From: Bacilli bacterium
GTDB lineage: Bacteria; Bacillota_I; Bacilli_A; RF39; UBA660
NCBI GenBank assembly: GCA_017398945.1
Contig: JAFQES010000022.1
Span: 1-64,000 of the forward strand
Direction: 5' to 3'
Length of the DNA: 64,000 nt
Below are positions 53,932-62,880 of this stretch, piece by piece; position 1 is the stretch's first letter; every line of letters starts with the position of its first letter. The notes under the pieces are model-generated. The model was not told the origin of the DNA. It searched no databases and saw only the letters and a program-made list of their open reading frames with translations. A program made the translations under genes and the position numbers.

Positions 53932-54746
53932 CTTTCTTCCTCCTTTGGTGGTAACTTATAGTAAGTCTCTTCATCCAGAAAATAAGATGAAGTTTTAGAG
54001 GTAATTCCATCAGCAACATAATTATTATCTTTAAAATTATTTAATAATACATCTTGATCTTCCACGGACAAAAAAGCCATATTAACAATATAATATAAAG
54101 CGTCATAAGAAAATAATTTTAAGCCATCATAAAACTTTTCCGGATAAAAAACTGTTCCTAATTCATTTTCAATTACTTTAAATTTTTGCTTTGTAACTTT
54201 TTCTACTACATCTTTTTCTTCTTTTTTATCTAAATTATATTCTTTAGTATAATTAGAAAGTAAAGTTCTTCTAGAATACATAATCCGATTTAATCCAAAA
54301 GTATATAAACTAATTTTCTTAGAAGCATTTTTCATAATTACTTTCATTTCTGATTCGGTAACATCAGTTGAAAGTATGACACTATCCACGAATCCAAGCA
54401 AAGCATTAACACTTAAATAACTACAATTTAAATGACGACAATCATATATTTTAATTAAATTAGTATTTTTTAAAATATTGATAAGGCCTAAATCTTCAAA
54501 AACTACTCCTTTTATATTATCATTTAAATTACAAAAAATAGTTTTAAGATTATCAATATCCGTATTAGTTAAATTCCTATTGATGTATAAGAATGCTTCT
54601 TCTTTAATCTCTTCTATTTCATAAGCTTTCTTAAAACCAACACTATATCCCTTAACAGGAAAAAGGAAAGTACTTATTCCTACTTTCTTTGCCTTCTCTA
54701 TTAAACCATCATTATCTATTAAAAGTACTAGCTGATTATTTTTCAT
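53928..54746 (-). CDS. trhP1: U32-like tRNA hydroxylation partner TrhP1 (YrrN-like)
   Basis: A 272-residue protein, divergent but in the position and size range of YrrN/TrhP1. FLFPVKGYSVGFKKAYEIEEI and KNASKKISLYTFGLNRIMYSRR correspond to the U32 core, with few of the Cys residues. It should form a pair with TrhP2. It overlaps trmR by 11 bases and trhP2 by four. Assignment rests mostly on gene order. Confidence 0.7.
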   Translation of the reverse strand: MKNNQLVLLIDNDGLIEKAKKVGISTFLFPVKGYSVGFKKAYEIEEIKEEAFLYINRNLTNTDIDNLKTIFCNLNDNIKGVVFEDLGLINILKNTNLIKIYDCRHLNCSYLSVNALLGFVDSVILSTDVTESEMKVIMKNASKKISLYTFGLNRIMYSRRTLLSNYTKEYNLDKKEEKDVVEKVTKQKFKVIENELGTVFYPEKFYDGLKLFSYDALYYIVNMAFLSVEDQDVLLNNFKDNNYVADGITSKTSSYFLDEETYYKLPPKEEER

Positions 54747-55329
54747 CTTTTCTTTTACTCACTGATAAACCATCACCAATATCATAGAATTTTGTATCAA
54801 ATTCTTTATTATCTTTTAAAAATTCAATATATCCTTCTATTTTTTGTACTAATGATTTTAAATTTTTACTTTCTATTGAATCAGCCTTCCCAACGTATCC
54901 ATGAAATTTTAAATTATCAGTAATAATTACCCCATCTTTAGATAAAAAGTATTTAAACTTTTCAAAAAACTTTTTATATTGACCTTTGGCAGCATCTATA
55001 AAAATCAAATCGTATTCAACGTTATTTAAATTCACTTCTAAAGCATCTTGATAAAAAACATTGATTTTTTTATCAAGACCACATTTCTTAACGTTTTTTA
55101 AACATTCCATATACCTATTTTCATCTCGTTCGATTGTCGTGACTACAACATCTTGAGTAGCACTAGCCATCAAAATGGCTGAGTATCCAATCGCACTACC
55201 AATTTCTAAAACACTTTTTATATTATTTGCTTTTATGTACTTCATTATAAAAGCAATTGATTCTTTTTCAATAATAGGAACATTATGTAAATTTGCATAT
55301 TCTTCCATTTCTAAAATAAAATTTTTCAT
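54736..55329 (-). CDS. trmR: tRNA 5-hydroxyuridine methyltransferase TrmR (YrrM)
   Basis: A 197-residue O-methyltransferase of the COMT-like class. VLEIGSAIGYSAILMA (motif I, about 40-55), TIERDENRY (acidic residue for SAM), DLIFIDAAKGQYKKF (metal Asp) and IITDNLKFHG (second metal site) are in order. It methylates 5-hydroxyuridine at tRNA position 34, completing the modification begun by TrhP1/TrhP2. It sits between mltG and trhP1 as in Bacillus. Confidence 0.9.
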   Translation of the reverse strand: MKNFILEMEEYANLHNVPIIEKESIAFIMKYIKANNIKSVLEIGSAIGYSAILMASATQDVVVTTIERDENRYMECLKNVKKCGLDKKINVFYQDALEVNLNNVEYDLIFIDAAKGQYKKFFEKFKYFLSKDGVIITDNLKFHGYVGKADSIESKNLKSLVQKIEGYIEFLKDNKEFDTKFYDIGDGLSVSKRKDEK

Positions 55330-55331
55330 TT

Positions 55332-56393
55332 TTAACCACCTAACTGCGTTTTATATTGCAAAAACTCTTGATAGTCTTCAGCAAAATAAACTTTTCCAGT
55401 TGCTAAATCCGCATAGAAATATAAATAATTTGTTTTGCTGGGATTTAAAGCTGCATCTATACTTTGTAAAGATACATTACAAATTGGCCCAACTGGCAAA
55501 CCAATTAAATTAGCGTTTCTTGTGTTGTATGGACTATTAGTATTTAAGTCCTCAAAAGTTAAAGGTTCACTTAATGATTTTTTTACAGCATAATATGTAG
55601 TTACATCCATTCCAAGTGACATGCCTTTTTCTAATCTTTTATATATAACTTGACTAACACCTTTTCTATCTTCTTCTGTTAAAGCTTCTTTTTCAATAAT
55701 AGAAGCCATAGTAATTATTTCATGAACATCATAACCACTATTTAAAATTTTATCCTTATAATCGGCCAATTTCTTTTCAGTATTATCAAGCAAACGATAA
55801 ACAATATGTTTTACACTGGCATCGTTATAAAATTCATAGGTATCAGGAAATAAATAACCTTCTAATGGATAATAAATAGCATCATTTAAAATCTTATCAG
55901 ATAAAAACCAATATTTATCAATTAATTCTTTCAAGAAATCTTCATCATCTAAAATAGCCATTACATCTTGAGGATTGTATGCAAAAGCATCACAAATTAT
56001 ATCAACAAACTCTGTCAATTTTTGACCTTCAATAAACGTAATTGCTATAGTTTGTGCTCTTTTATTAGTGTCTCCACTACTTAAATCATCTACTATTTCC
56101 TTAAGATTCATACTACGATCAAAAATATATTCACCAGCTTGAATGTTTAGTTTATTATGAGAAAGCAAATAAATATAAGCAGTTATTTCACTTCTAATCA
56201 AATTTGCTTTTTTTAAATTTTTAACAATTGTTATTTTAGATTCACCAGGTTTTACAACAAAAGTAACTGGGATTGTTTTTCCAGAACTTTTTGATACACT
56301 ACCCAAACCATAAAAGTATAGTGAAACAACAATGGCAATAACAACCACAATTAAAATTGACGTTATGATTATTCCTTTTTTTTGTTTATTCAT
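55332..56393 (-). CDS. mltG: Endolytic murein transglycosylase MltG
   Basis: A 353-residue YceG/MltG protein. A cytosolic start is followed by a membrane helix (about 8-28), a LysM-like region and the catalytic domain with MASIIEKEAL (catalytic Glu about 229), YKRLEKGMSLGMD, NTYNTR-like SPYNTRNANLIGLPVGPICN and FYADL near the end. It cuts nascent glycan strands outside the membrane. The ATG at 56393 follows AAGGTG. Confidence 0.92.
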   Translation of the reverse strand: MNKQKKGIIITSILIVVVIAIVVSLYFYGLGSVSKSSGKTIPVTFVVKPGESKITIVKNLKKANLIRSEITAYIYLLSHNKLNIQAGEYIFDRSMNLKEIVDDLSSGDTNKRAQTIAITFIEGQKLTEFVDIICDAFAYNPQDVMAILDDEDFLKELIDKYWFLSDKILNDAIYYPLEGYLFPDTYEFYNDASVKHIVYRLLDNTEKKLADYKDKILNSGYDVHEIITMASIIEKEALTEEDRKGVSQVIYKRLEKGMSLGMDVTTYYAVKKSLSEPLTFEDLNTNSPYNTRNANLIGLPVGPICNVSLQSIDAALNPSKTNYLYFYADLATGKVYFAEDYQEFLQYKTQLGG

Positions 56394-56406
56394 TTTACAC
56401 ACCTTT

Positions 56407-56688
56407 TTATTCTTCATTAATCTTACTATCTAAATTAGCTAACAGTTTTTCAATAAATTCATATTCTTCATCTGTTTCAATTGGATAAAGACTATTATCT
56501 TTTATGCCTTTATTTAAAACATAAGCATATGTCATAACACAACCATCTTCATCTAACTCATTATCAGTAAAAACAATATACTCTTTTTTATTTTCTTCTG
56601 AAGATATCTTAGCTATTATTTCATATTCTTTTTCATTACCATTATCTTCTTTAACAATAAGTAAATTATCTTTTATATCAGATTTCAT
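56407..56688 (-). CDS. DUF1292 protein (YrzB-like)
   Basis: A 93-residue acidic protein: NGNEKEYEIIAKISSEE then KEYIVFTDNELDEDGCVMTYAYVL fits DUF1292/YrzB, which follows ruvX in Bacilli. The function is unknown in the family. It lies three bases after ruvX and 13 before mltG. Confidence 0.8.
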   Translation of the reverse strand: MKSDIKDNLLIVKEDNGNEKEYEIIAKISSEENKKEYIVFTDNELDEDGCVMTYAYVLNKGIKDNSLYPIETDEEYEFIEKLLANLDSKINEE

Positions 56689-56691
56689 ATT

Positions 56692-57108
56692 CTAACCTTT
56701 CATCTTAATAAAACTTTCCAATATTAAACAAGCCGCAACTTCATCTACAACCTTTTTATGCTTAATACTTTTTTTATCATTATCATGTAATATATTGTGA
56801 GCCATAACAGATGTTAATCTTTCATCTATTAAGGTAATAGGCACATTCGTACTTTCTTTTAATTTTTTTTCAAACTCTTTACTTCTATGCGCAGCAAAGC
56901 CTAAAGAATTATCCATATTTTTAGGAAGTCCTAAAGCTATCTCAGTAATATTATTTTCATTAATTATATTAAGTAATTCATCTAAGATACTCTCAAAATT
57001 ACTTTCAGAAAACCTTAACGTTTTGTAAGGGCAAGCTAACATATTAGTTCTATCACTAATAGCTATACCAAGCGTCTTGGTACCTAAATCTAACCCTAAA
57101 TACCTCAT
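56692..57108 (-). CDS. ruvX: RuvX/YqgF family Holliday junction resolvase-like nuclease
   Basis: A 138-residue YqgF protein. YLGLDLGTKTLGIAISD (catalytic Asp about 6), ITEIALGLPKNMDNSLG (Glu/Asp), LIDERLTSVMA and KKVVDEVAACLILE (final Asp) are the RNase-H-like active site. It acts in pre-16S rRNA 5' end processing and possibly junction resolution. It overlaps ireB by one base (TAATG-like coupling). Confidence 0.93.
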   Translation of the reverse strand: MRYLGLDLGTKTLGIAISDRTNMLACPYKTLRFSESNFESILDELLNIINENNITEIALGLPKNMDNSLGFAAHRSKEFEKKLKESTNVPITLIDERLTSVMAHNILHDNDKKSIKHKKVVDEVAACLILESFIKMKG

Positions 57109-57350
57109 TACTTCTCCATATAATTATCAAGTAAAAATTTAACTATTTCACTACGATCTAATTCTAAAATTTTGCTTCTTGCTTCGTGATAATTAGAAAT
57201 AAAACCAGGATCACCACTTATTAAATAGCCAGCTAATTGATTTTGAGCATCATATCCACGCTCATTTAAACTAGTCGCTACTTCTTTTAATGTGGCTTTA
57301 ATTAGTTCTTCTTTCATTAAATTAACATCAAATAAACTAGTTTGTTCCAT
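57108..57350 (-). CDS. ireB: IreB-family regulatory protein (UPF0297/YrzL)
   Basis: An 80-residue protein matching IreB/YrzL almost throughout: TLKEVATSLNERGYDAQNQLAGYLISGDPGFIS and EARSKI-LELDR. In enterococci IreB is phosphorylated by the Ser/Thr kinase IreK and modulates cephalosporin tolerance. The order ireB-ruvX-DUF1292 is the Bacilli standard. It probably heads the operon that runs to trhP2. Confidence 0.93.
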   Translation of the reverse strand: MEQTSLFDVNLMKEELIKATLKEVATSLNERGYDAQNQLAGYLISGDPGFISNYHEARSKILELDRSEIVKFLLDNYMEK

Positions 57351-57405
57351 ATCTCACCTCTTAATTACATTGTTATTTTATCATTAAATCACATTTTCTA
57401 CAACA

Positions 57406-57433
57406 CAAAAAAGGAAATCCGCAAATTCCCTTT
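57406..57433 (-). terminator. Intrinsic terminator after the YjcZ-like genes
   Basis: AAAGGGAA with TTTCCTTT (one G-U) and six T on the minus strand, between the microprotein genes and ireB. Confidence 0.75.
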
Positions 57434-57438
57434 ATAAA

Positions 57439-57552
57439 TTAATAGAAAAGTATTCCACCGATAATAATTGCTAATAAAATATATAATATTAAAATTATAA
57501 ATGCATTATTAATAACGGAATTACCTCCATCATTTTTTTTACAAACTCCCAT
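57439..57552 (-). CDS. YjcZ-like single-pass microprotein 1
   Basis: A 37-residue protein with a very strong AAGGAGGTG site. It has a short Cys/Lys/Asp/Gly/Asn head (about 1-15) then a membrane helix of about 20 residues ending in GGILFY. This head-plus-helix plan is that of YjcZ-family tiny membrane proteins, abundant in spore-forming Bacilli and linked to sporulation. I read it directly from the sequence. The exact family is not certain. Confidence 0.65.
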   Translation of the reverse strand: MGVCKKNDGGNSVINNAFIILILYILLAIIIGGILFY

Positions 57553-57579
57553 GGGACACCTCCTTAAAAATTTAATTTG

Positions 57580-57678
57580 TTATATAACTGCTCCTAATAT
57601 GATAATAAGTAGGATAAATAATACTAAAATAATAGCAGCACCCATTCCACAGTTATTATTTCCACCGCAATTATGCAT
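57580..57678 (-). CDS. YjcZ-like single-pass microprotein 2
   Basis: A 32-residue protein: MHNCGGNNNCGMG head, then an Ile/Leu-rich membrane helix ending GAVI. The Gly/Asn/Cys-rich head is the usual YjcZ pattern. GGAGG precedes the ATG. It is 27 bases upstream of microprotein 1 and probably shares its transcript. The two are paralogous by plan but differ in sequence. Confidence 0.7.
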   Translation of the reverse strand: MHNCGGNNNCGMGAAIILVLFILLIIILGAVI

Positions 57679-57750
57679 ATAACATTCCTCCTTTTTTGTC
57701 TTTTCACTAGTATTTTATGGTTAATTAAATATTATGTGCGTGTTCTTCTC

Positions 57751-57779
57751 TTGTTTTTTAGTATAATTATTGTTATAAT
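57751..57779 (+). promoter_or_regulatory. Promoter of prsA
   Basis: TTGTTT (57751-57756), 17-base spacer, TATAAT (57774-57779) on the plus strand, 20 bases before the prsA ATG. Confidence 0.75.
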
Positions 57780-57798
57780 TTTTTTATAGGGAGGATAT

Positions 57799-58833
57799 AT
57801 GAAAAGAAAATTATTTTTATTAAGTTTAAGTTTATTTTTATTAACAGGATGCGGTGAAGTTCCTAAATTAAAGAATGGCGAAGATGCAGTTGTATCATTT
57901 AAAGATGGTGGTATTAGCACCAACGAATTGTATGAGGAAATTAAAAAAAATTATGGTTTAGAATCATTAGTTACATTAATAGACAAATATGTTTTAGAAA
58001 AAGAATTTGATAATTACATAGAAGAAGCTAAAGAACAAGCAACTTCAACAATTGATGCTATGAAAGAAAGTTATGGCGGAGAAGAAGAATTATTAGAAGC
58101 AATTCAAACTTATACTTCTTATCCATCAATTGAAGCATATAAAGAAGTAGTATATTTAAGTTACTTACAAGAAAAAGCAGTTAATGAATACGCTAAAACA
58201 TTAGTAACTGACAAAGAAATTGAAAAATACTACAAAAATAATGTTTATGGAGATGTATCTGTAAATCATATATTAATTACAGCTGATATAAAAAGTGATG
58301 CAACTGATGATGAAAAGAAAAAAGCAGAAGATGACGCAAAGGCAAAAGTTGAAGATATTATTAAAATTTTAAAAGAAGCTAAATCTAATAAAAAAGACGT
58401 TTTAGAAACATTCAAAAAATTAGCTAAAGATAAATCAGAAGATGATGATTCTAAAGAAAAAGGTGGCGAATTAGGTTATATTAATTACAATACTTTAGGA
58501 AGCGCTTACGACGAATTAGTCAAAGCTGCTTTAGAACTTGAAAATGGTGATTTTTCTACTAAAGTTATTACAACCGAACTAGGATACCATGTAATCTATC
58601 GCGTTGACCAAAAAGAAAAAGCTAAATTAGAAGATGTTAAAGAGGATTTAATTGACACATTAGCCCAAGAAAAAATATCATCAGATGCTGCAGTAAGCGT
58701 TGATGCATTACAACATTATCGTAAACTATACGATATGGAAATAAACGATAGCGAATTAAAAACTCAATATACAAACTACATCCAAAACTTAATAGCAAGT
58801 ACAATGCCAACTGAAGAAAGCGATTCAGAATAA
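57799..58833 (+). CDS. prsA: Foldase lipoprotein PrsA (parvulin-type PPIase)
   Basis: A 344-residue lipoprotein: signal peptide ending LTGCG (Cys18). A helical chaperone region flanks a central parvulin domain (about 150-275). That domain starts VNHILITAD, continues through GGELGYINYN, and ends ELGYHVIYRVD. It folds exported proteins outside the membrane. GGGAGG precedes the ATG, and it has its own promoter and terminator. Slightly longer than Bacillus PrsA (about 290). Confidence 0.9.
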   Translation: MKRKLFLLSLSLFLLTGCGEVPKLKNGEDAVVSFKDGGISTNELYEEIKKNYGLESLVTLIDKYVLEKEFDNYIEEAKEQATSTIDAMKESYGGEEELLEAIQTYTSYPSIEAYKEVVYLSYLQEKAVNEYAKTLVTDKEIEKYYKNNVYGDVSVNHILITADIKSDATDDEKKKAEDDAKAKVEDIIKILKEAKSNKKDVLETFKKLAKDKSEDDDSKEKGGELGYINYNTLGSAYDELVKAALELENGDFSTKVITTELGYHVIYRVDQKEKAKLEDVKEDLIDTLAQEKISSDAAVSVDALQHYRKLYDMEINDSELKTQYTNYIQNLIASTMPTEESDSE

Positions 58834-58850
58834 TGAATCGCTTTTTTATT
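58817..58850 (+). terminator. Intrinsic terminator after prsA
   Basis: AAAGCGATTCA with TGAATCGCTTT (perfect 11 bp) and TTTATT on the plus strand. The stem begins inside the last codons of prsA and may also serve the convergent lipoprotein gene. Confidence 0.85.
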
Positions 58851-59736
58851 TTTTTCTTATTTTTATAAAAATATCTGGTCGTCTCAAAAAAGAATCCTTA
58901 TTAATACCATTTAAATATGATTCATAAATAATACAAGTATATGAATAAAAATCACTTTGAGATATTTTCTTATGTTCAATCAACTTATTTCCATAAAAAT
59001 AATATAAATATGTTTTATTACAAACTTCTTCTATTTCAGAAGAAGTTTGTAATACACCTTCCCTAGATAAAATAATAGTTATATTTGAAGAAGGATCCGT
59101 ATTATAATAAGTAAGTTCATAATTTTGAGAATAACTTGCTTCCGACTTAAAACTTTTTGGACCACCACTTTTTTTCTCTTTAAAAGTAAGACTTTTTTTA
59201 AATATCATATCATCATCTTGAAATTTTTGACTTACAGATTTATAATTTATCCCTTCCACAGTTAAAGATTTATCAATAAAACTCATATTATATATACCTT
59301 TAAAATTTTCAAATTCTATATCCGCACTATAATACCCAACACCCTTTTCCGTTTTAATAAAATTACTTATAGAATATAAAGATTCACTTTTTGCATCAGT
59401 TTCTTCAACATAGTAATTTATGAAATGATTAAAAAAATTATATGCTGAATCAAATCTATAATCTACTTTTAAAAAAGCTAAACAAGAATCAATTTCTGAA
59501 ATACTATAATTGTTTTCACTCATTTCATTTAAAATAGAAAAATCGTCAAAAAAAGAATTTCTAGTTAAAATCCAAGCATCTAAAAAAGACGTTTCTTCAC
59601 TATCCTTTAATTGTTCAATGCTCATTGGCATATAATCATTAGTTTTCTTGTGATTTTTATTACATCCACTGATTGTAATCGTCGTAACCATCGCAAGAAT
59701 AATTGACAAAACTTTTTTTAAAAGCGTCTTTTGCAT
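58846..59736 (-). CDS. Hypothetical lipoprotein
   Basis: A 296-residue lipoprotein: signal peptide ending TISGCN (Cys about 25), then a mainly beta/alpha exported domain with a Ser-rich central part and many Tyr. No motif is recognised. The ATG at 59736 after AAAGG is the start; the in-frame ORF extends upstream without a ribosome site. A consensus-like promoter (59767-59795) drives it, inside the end of recX. Confidence 0.6.
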   Translation of the reverse strand: MQKTLLKKVLSIILAMVTTITISGCNKNHKKTNDYMPMSIEQLKDSEETSFLDAWILTRNSFFDDFSILNEMSENNYSISEIDSCLAFLKVDYRFDSAYNFFNHFINYYVEETDAKSESLYSISNFIKTEKGVGYYSADIEFENFKGIYNMSFIDKSLTVEGINYKSVSQKFQDDDMIFKKSLTFKEKKSGGPKSFKSEASYSQNYELTYYNTDPSSNITIILSREGVLQTSSEIEEVCNKTYLYYFYGNKLIEHKKISQSDFYSYTCIIYESYLNGINKDSFLRRPDIFIKIRKK

Positions 59737-59766
59737 ATAACCTTTCCTTTCTTTAAAGTAAAATAA

Positions 59767-59795
59767 ATTATAGCAAAACAAATTTTATTAATCAA
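59767..59795 (-). promoter_or_regulatory. Promoter of the 58846-59736 lipoprotein gene
   Basis: TTGATT (59790-59795), 17-base spacer, TGCTATAAT (59767-59775) on the minus strand: both a -35 and an extended -10. Confidence 0.7.
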
Positions 59796-60534
59796 TAAAA
59801 TCTCCAAATCCTTTTGCTTTAAGTCGTATATTTAATTCGTATTTTAATCTATCCCCATCATATTTTTTATTTAATTTGGTATAAAGCTTATCATATTCTT
59901 TTCTATATATCTCATTATTAATAACTATATTAATTGTATTTAAATAATTGTTTATATTTTCCCTACTAAAACCTTTCACTATTAAATCATTAATTATTTT
60001 TTGCCTTAAGGCATTAGCGCTTAATTTTTTATTATTCTTTATCATTTTATCTGTATACTTCTTTATTTTTTCATACCACACATCTTCAGTAATCACTTTT
60101 ACAGCATTGCTAACTTCTTCAATATCAAACCCTAATGTAAATAAATCTTTTTTTATTTTATCAGGACCAACCAATTTTAAGTTTACAGAATCATTTATAT
60201 AAGCTGTAATATATTCTTTATCATTTAAATAACCATCTTGTTTTAATCTTAATATTACTTTGGCTATTTCTTTATTAGAATATTTTTTATTAAATTTTTG
60301 ATAAATTTCTTTTTCAGAACGCATCTTCATTTTTAAAAATTTTATAGTATCATGATATAATTCATAAAAACTATTTTGCTTTATTATTTCATTTAAATAA
60401 GTTTGTTCAATTTCTTTTTTTATAAGTAAATTTTCTTTCAAAATAATTTCATCATATAATTTAACTTTCTCTAAGTTATCAAAAGTAATTTCATATAAAT
60501 TGTTTTTTATTTTTTTATAGCTTAATATTTTCAT
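59788..60534 (-). CDS. recX: Regulatory protein RecX
   Basis: A 248-residue RecX. The family's three-helix repeats appear as MRSEKEIYQKFNKKYS and ILRLKQDGYLNDKEY, a VGPDKIKKDL segment, then ALRQKIINDLIVKGFS. An N-terminal beta region of about 60 residues precedes them. RecX modulates the RecA filament. The upstream promoter overlaps an SOS box, so it should be damage-inducible. RecA itself is not in the window. Confidence 0.85.
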   Translation of the reverse strand: MKILSYKKIKNNLYEITFDNLEKVKLYDEIILKENLLIKKEIEQTYLNEIIKQNSFYELYHDTIKFLKMKMRSEKEIYQKFNKKYSNKEIAKVILRLKQDGYLNDKEYITAYINDSVNLKLVGPDKIKKDLFTLGFDIEEVSNAVKVITEDVWYEKIKKYTDKMIKNNKKLSANALRQKIINDLIVKGFSRENINNYLNTINIVINNEIYRKEYDKLYTKLNKKYDGDRLKYELNIRLKAKGFGDFID

Positions 60535-60557
60535 ATTTCTCCTTATTTACAACAATA

Positions 60558-60585
60558 ATTATATCACCAAACGTACGTTTGTCAA
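60558..60585 (-). promoter_or_regulatory. recX promoter with overlapping LexA-type SOS box
   Basis: TTGACA (60580-60585), 16-base spacer, TATAAT (60558-60563). The palindrome CAAACGTACGTTTG (60568-60581) overlaps the -35 and fills the spacer. It differs from the CGAAC-N4-GTTCG box by the symmetrical G-to-A pair. LexA binding there would block transcription. Confidence 0.7.
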
Positions 60586-60595
60586 TGAAGATAAG

Positions 60596-60624
60596 AAAAA
60601 GTTAATGTTTTTTAACATTAACTT
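60596..60624 (-). terminator. Intrinsic terminator after the nrnA-like gene
   Basis: Perfect 11-bp stem AAGTTAATGTT-aaaa-AACATTAACTT with a T run on the minus strand, overlapping the stop codon. Confidence 0.8.
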
Positions 60625-61593
60625 CATAATTCTTCATTATATTTTTTACAAAGCGCATCCAAATCATGAACTAATTCATCCATCTCAGTCAAAGAATTTA
60701 AACGACATCCACAGGCAAATTTATGACCTCCGCCATTATGTCTTGATGCAACTTCATTTATAACTGGTCCTCTACTTCTAATACTTACCTTATATTGATT
60801 TGATTTTTCGTCATAAGTAACAAATAACCAAACAATCATTTCTTTAATAAAATTAAAATTATTAATTATATTAGAAGCAGTAGCTACATCAACATTATAA
60901 TCTTTAAAAACATCTAAAGGGATATGTAAATATCCTAATTTATTATCAGTTATATTTATATTATTTGTTAAATAAGCTTGAAATTTAATTTCACTTATCG
61001 GTCTTAAATATAATTCTTGATATAACTCTGTAAAATTTATTCCACTAGCGATAATTAAATCATGAACAATTTGAAAAGTCTCAACTGTCGTATTTTTATG
61101 AACAAATCTTTCACTATCAGAAACTATTCCTAAGAATAAATTACTAGCTATCTTTTCATTTAAAACTAATTTAGTATTTAATATAAGTTCACATACCATT
61201 TGGCTAGCACTAGAAGCTTCAGTATCAGTATAATCTACATTTCCAATAATATCTTCAGCTGGATGATGATCTATCTTAATAATTTCTTTATATTTTAAAC
61301 CATCAATTCCATCAACTCTTCTACGATTAGGAACATCTACAACAATAAGTAAAGGATTAGTTAGTTTATCATATTCAACATGATCTAATAAACCATACGA
61401 TTTAAATCTCGCTACTCCCATACCTACAGAGTATACTTTTTTTTCAGGAAAAGTAAGTAATATTGATTCTTTTAAGGCCATTTGACTAGCTACCGCATCA
61501 GGATCAGGCCCAATATGTCTAGCAATAACTATTTCATCATATTCTTTTATTTTCTTATATATTTTTTTTAAAATCGGCTTTTTGATAAAGCAT
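60624..61593 (-). CDS. nrnA: NrnA-like DHH phosphoesterase, with a frameshift in an A8 tract
   Basis: A DHH-family enzyme of about 322 residues if read through. A well-placed ATG at 61593 (ribosome site AGGAAG) runs MLYQKADFKK and then hits a run of eight A on the minus strand (61562-61569). Seven A would join it to the following frame, which has HIGPDPDAVASQ (Asp motif I), VVDVPN, DHHP (about 108-110) and GGGHKFACGC. The downstream frame has no good start until 61481, past motif I. It degrades nanoRNA or pAp/c-di-AMP products. Real or sequencing error cannot be told here. Confidence 0.75.
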
Positions 61594-61607
61594 CAACTTC
61601 TTCCTAT

Positions 61608-62786
61608 TTATTTTACTAAATCATAAGTATCGCTAGCTATTAATAGCTCTTCATTGGTTGGGATAACATATACTGGTATTTTAGAATCATCAGTTGTAAT
61701 TAATCTAAATTCTCCTCTAAAATCATTTTTAGCTTCATCTATTTTAACCCCTAAGCTTTGAATTCTATCTAAAATTAACGAACGCATAATCTTACCATTT
61801 TCTCCTAAACCAGCAGTTAAAATAATTACATCAGCACCATTTAATAAGTTATTGTACATAGCGATATAATTAGCAACTTTTTGCGCATACATATCTTGAG
61901 CTAAAATACATTTTGGATCTCCTTGGGCAGCACCATTTTCTACATCACGATTATCACTACTTATGCCAGAAACAGCTAGTAAACCGCTCTTCTTATTTAA
62001 ATCTGTTAAGATTTCATCAATATCTTTACCAGTCTTTTTCATAACATAAGGAATCATACTTACGTCAATATCTCCACATCTTGTTCCCATCATTACCCCA
62101 GCAAGTGGCGTAAATCCCATTGATGTATCCAAAACTTTTCCGTTATCGATAGCTGTAACACTAGCTCCATTGCCAATGTGACAAGTAATTGCTTTTAAAT
62201 CATGTTTAGCTAAGTAATTACAGATTTCTCCATATACAAAACGATGACTAGTTCCATGAGCGCCATATTTTCTTACAGCATATTTTTCATACCATTCTCT
62301 AGGAACTGGATATAAATAACTTATTTCATCCATTGATTGATGAAAAGCTGTGTCAAATACTGCTACCATAGGTACATTTGGTAAATATTCTTTAAATGCA
62401 TTAATTCCGACAATATGAGCAGGATTGTGTAAAGGTGCTAACTCACTTAATTCATCAATATCAGCAACAACTTTATCAGTTATAATTACTGATTCATTAT
62501 AACGATCTGCCCCTTGAACAACACGATGACCAATTCCATCAATTTCATCTAAAGATGTAATTATTTTATTATTAATTAATTCTTCAACTAATAATTTAAC
62601 TGCTTCTTTGTGATCTTTTAAATCATAATCACGTCTCGTTTTTTCTCCGTTCATTTTAATAGTATAAAAACTATTTCCTATACCAATTTTTTCAAAATAA
62701 CCATTTATTAATTCTTTTTTTTCTGGAAACTCAAATAATGTAAATTTTAATGATGAACTTCCAGCATTTACTGATAATATTTTCAT
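61608..62786 (-). CDS. ackA: Acetate kinase
   Basis: A 392-residue acetate kinase. VNAGSSSLKFTLF signature 1 (about 6-18), VFDTAFHQSM signature 2, HIGNGASVTAI (ATP-binding Gly loop), and LTAGLGENGKIMR near the C-terminus are all present. It interconverts acetyl phosphate plus ADP with acetate plus ATP. GAGGTGG precedes the ATG. The partner pta is not in the window. Normal length. Confidence 0.97.
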   Translation of the reverse strand: MKILSVNAGSSSLKFTLFEFPEKKELINGYFEKIGIGNSFYTIKMNGEKTRRDYDLKDHKEAVKLLVEELINNKIITSLDEIDGIGHRVVQGADRYNESVIITDKVVADIDELSELAPLHNPAHIVGINAFKEYLPNVPMVAVFDTAFHQSMDEISYLYPVPREWYEKYAVRKYGAHGTSHRFVYGEICNYLAKHDLKAITCHIGNGASVTAIDNGKVLDTSMGFTPLAGVMMGTRCGDIDVSMIPYVMKKTGKDIDEILTDLNKKSGLLAVSGISSDNRDVENGAAQGDPKCILAQDMYAQKVANYIAMYNNLLNGADVIILTAGLGENGKIMRSLILDRIQSLGVKIDEAKNDFRGEFRLITTDDSKIPVYVIPTNEELLIASDTYDLVK

Positions 62787-62850
62787 TTTTCCACCTCTAC
62801 CTAATTATACCTAAAAATACCAACTTTTACTATATTTTTTTCTTAATAAG

Positions 62851-62873
62851 AAAAAAAGCAAGATATCTTGCTT
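62851..62873 (-). terminator. Intrinsic terminator after the 62881-63069 gene
   Basis: Perfect palindrome AAGCAAGATATCTTGCTT with seven T on the minus strand. Confidence 0.85.
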
Positions 62874-62880
62874 AAAATAT

